Source of the DNA: Elusimicrobiota bacterium
GTDB lineage: Bacteria; Elusimicrobiota; Elusimicrobia; UBA1565; JACRDR01
Reading direction: 5' to 3'
NCBI GenBank assembly: GCA_016207585.1
Contig: JACQPI010000161.1
Span: 1 to 6,510, forward strand
Length of the DNA: 6,510 nt
This document shows, in pieces, positions 5,936 through 6,510 of the stretch. The notes beneath the pieces are model-generated. The model did not search any database. It was not told where the DNA came from and was given only the letters and a program-made list of their open reading frames with translations. Each line of letters starts with the position of its first letter. The first letter of the stretch is position 1. The translations under genes and the position numbers were made by a program.

Positions 5936-6510
5936 ATGGTCAAACGCTATCCATACTGGATCGTATGCGCTTTCGTGATTGTTGTCTTTGTTCCTTTCTT
6001 GGGGAAGGCTTACCATATCGATGAGCCGTTCTTCCTCGCCTTGGCGCGGCAAATACTGGCCGACCCGCGGCACCCTCTTTCGTTCGACTTCAACTGGTAC
6101 GGGCGCGACGAACCCATGCGCGCGCTCAATAATACGCCGCCGCTATTTCCCTATTTGCTCGCCGTGGCGCTGAAAATCACAGGGGGCTCGGAATGGGCGA
6201 TGCGGCTGGCTTTCCTGCCCTTCGACCTGGCGCTGGCTTGCGGGCTCTACGCTTTGGCGAGGCGCTTTTTGGCGCGGCCGTTGCTTCCGGTGCTCATCGT
6301 TCTGGCCTGCCCGGCGTTCGTGGTCGGTTCAAACCTTCTTTATCCGGATAAGATGTCGACGGCGTTTGGCGTTATAGCGCTTGTTGGATTTTTAAAAGGT
6401 TCGCAGGAGAATCACCAAGGTTGGTTTTGGGGCTCGGCTCTCATTGCCGCCGCCGCCATGCTCTGCAAGTATGCCGCCGTCGTTTTTCCTTTGACCGTCA
6501 TGGCGTACGC
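5936..6510 (+). CDS. GT-C fold glycosyltransferase, ArnT/PMT-like (GT39 family), N-terminal part, runs off right edge
   Basis: 191 codons are visible from ATG 5936, with no stop before the edge. The protein opens with a transmembrane helix (7-25) followed by HIDEP (27-31). An acidic pair just after the first helix is the catalytic hallmark of PMT/ArnT-like enzymes, which take sugars from polyprenyl-phosphate donors at the outer face of the inner membrane. NNTPPLFPYLLAV (65-77) matches the conserved Pro-rich loop and second helix of this family. Further helices lie at about 89-108 and 115-131. SNLLYPDKMSTAFG (132-145) carries the second conserved acidic residue (D138), and CKYAAVVFPLT (177-187) resembles the family's Lys-Tyr motif in a later helix. 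Full-length relatives are about 450-600 residues. The gene begins three bases after the previous stop, so it is very probably in the same operon and acts on the same lipid-linked glycan or acceptor. Donor and acceptor cannot be read from this part. Confidence 0.8.
   Translation, partial: MVKRYPYWIVCAFVIVVFVPFLGKAYHIDEPFFLALARQILADPRHPLSFDFNWYGRDEPMRALNNTPPLFPYLLAVALKITGGSEWAMRLAFLPFDLALACGLYALARRFLARPLLPVLIVLACPAFVVGSNLLYPDKMSTAFGVIALVGFLKGSQENHQGWFWGSALIAAAAMLCKYAAVVFPLTVMAY

Noticed and set aside
1..6510. CRISPR array, riboswitch or insertion sequence
   Set aside because: No regularly spaced repeats, no transposase and no recognisable riboswitch core was seen, and nearly all the window is coding.

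Overview
The window reads as a piece of a GC-rich (roughly 60% or more by eye) Gram-negative-type bacterial chromosome. The evidence is a bacterial tRNA-Thr gene, two large membrane proteins of the O-antigen ligase/polymerase (Wzy_C-like) superfamily with TPR domains, and the start of a GT-C (ArnT/PMT-like) glycosyltransferase. I cannot place the organism. The style (TPR-fused O-antigen ligase homologues in tandem, GC-rich codon use) would suit Elusimicrobiota, Omnitrophota or a deltaproteobacterial lineage, but that is only an impression.

Layout. Positions 1-633 hold the C-terminal catalytic part of a tyrosine recombinase (phage-type integrase) cut by the left edge. It carries an unusually long tail that contains a dispersed palindromic repeat (408-443) and a short direct repeat (464-483), and it then reads straight through a complete tRNA-Thr(CGU) gene (560-631). 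After a gap of about 50 bases with no visible terminator, three genes run tightly packed on the plus strand: a first O-antigen-ligase/TPR protein (684-3281), a second (3281-5932, start and stop codons sharing one base), and a GT39-like glycosyltransferase (5936 to the right edge, truncated, three bases after the preceding stop and with a good Shine-Dalgarno sequence). No real gene is supported on the minus strand, and no gene-free stretch exceeds 300 bases.

How they may work together. Wzy_C-superfamily proteins polymerise or transfer undecaprenyl-linked glycans on the periplasmic side of the inner membrane. GT-C enzymes add sugars from polyprenyl-phosphate donors on the same side. Two tandem paralogues with putative periplasmic TPR arms next to a GT-C enzyme suggest a surface-glycan or protein-glycosylation unit (polymerase plus ligase, or two ligases with different acceptors). 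This is inference. The recombinase and tRNA to the left may mark the edge of a mobile island or its remnant, with the glycan operon just outside or at the boundary.
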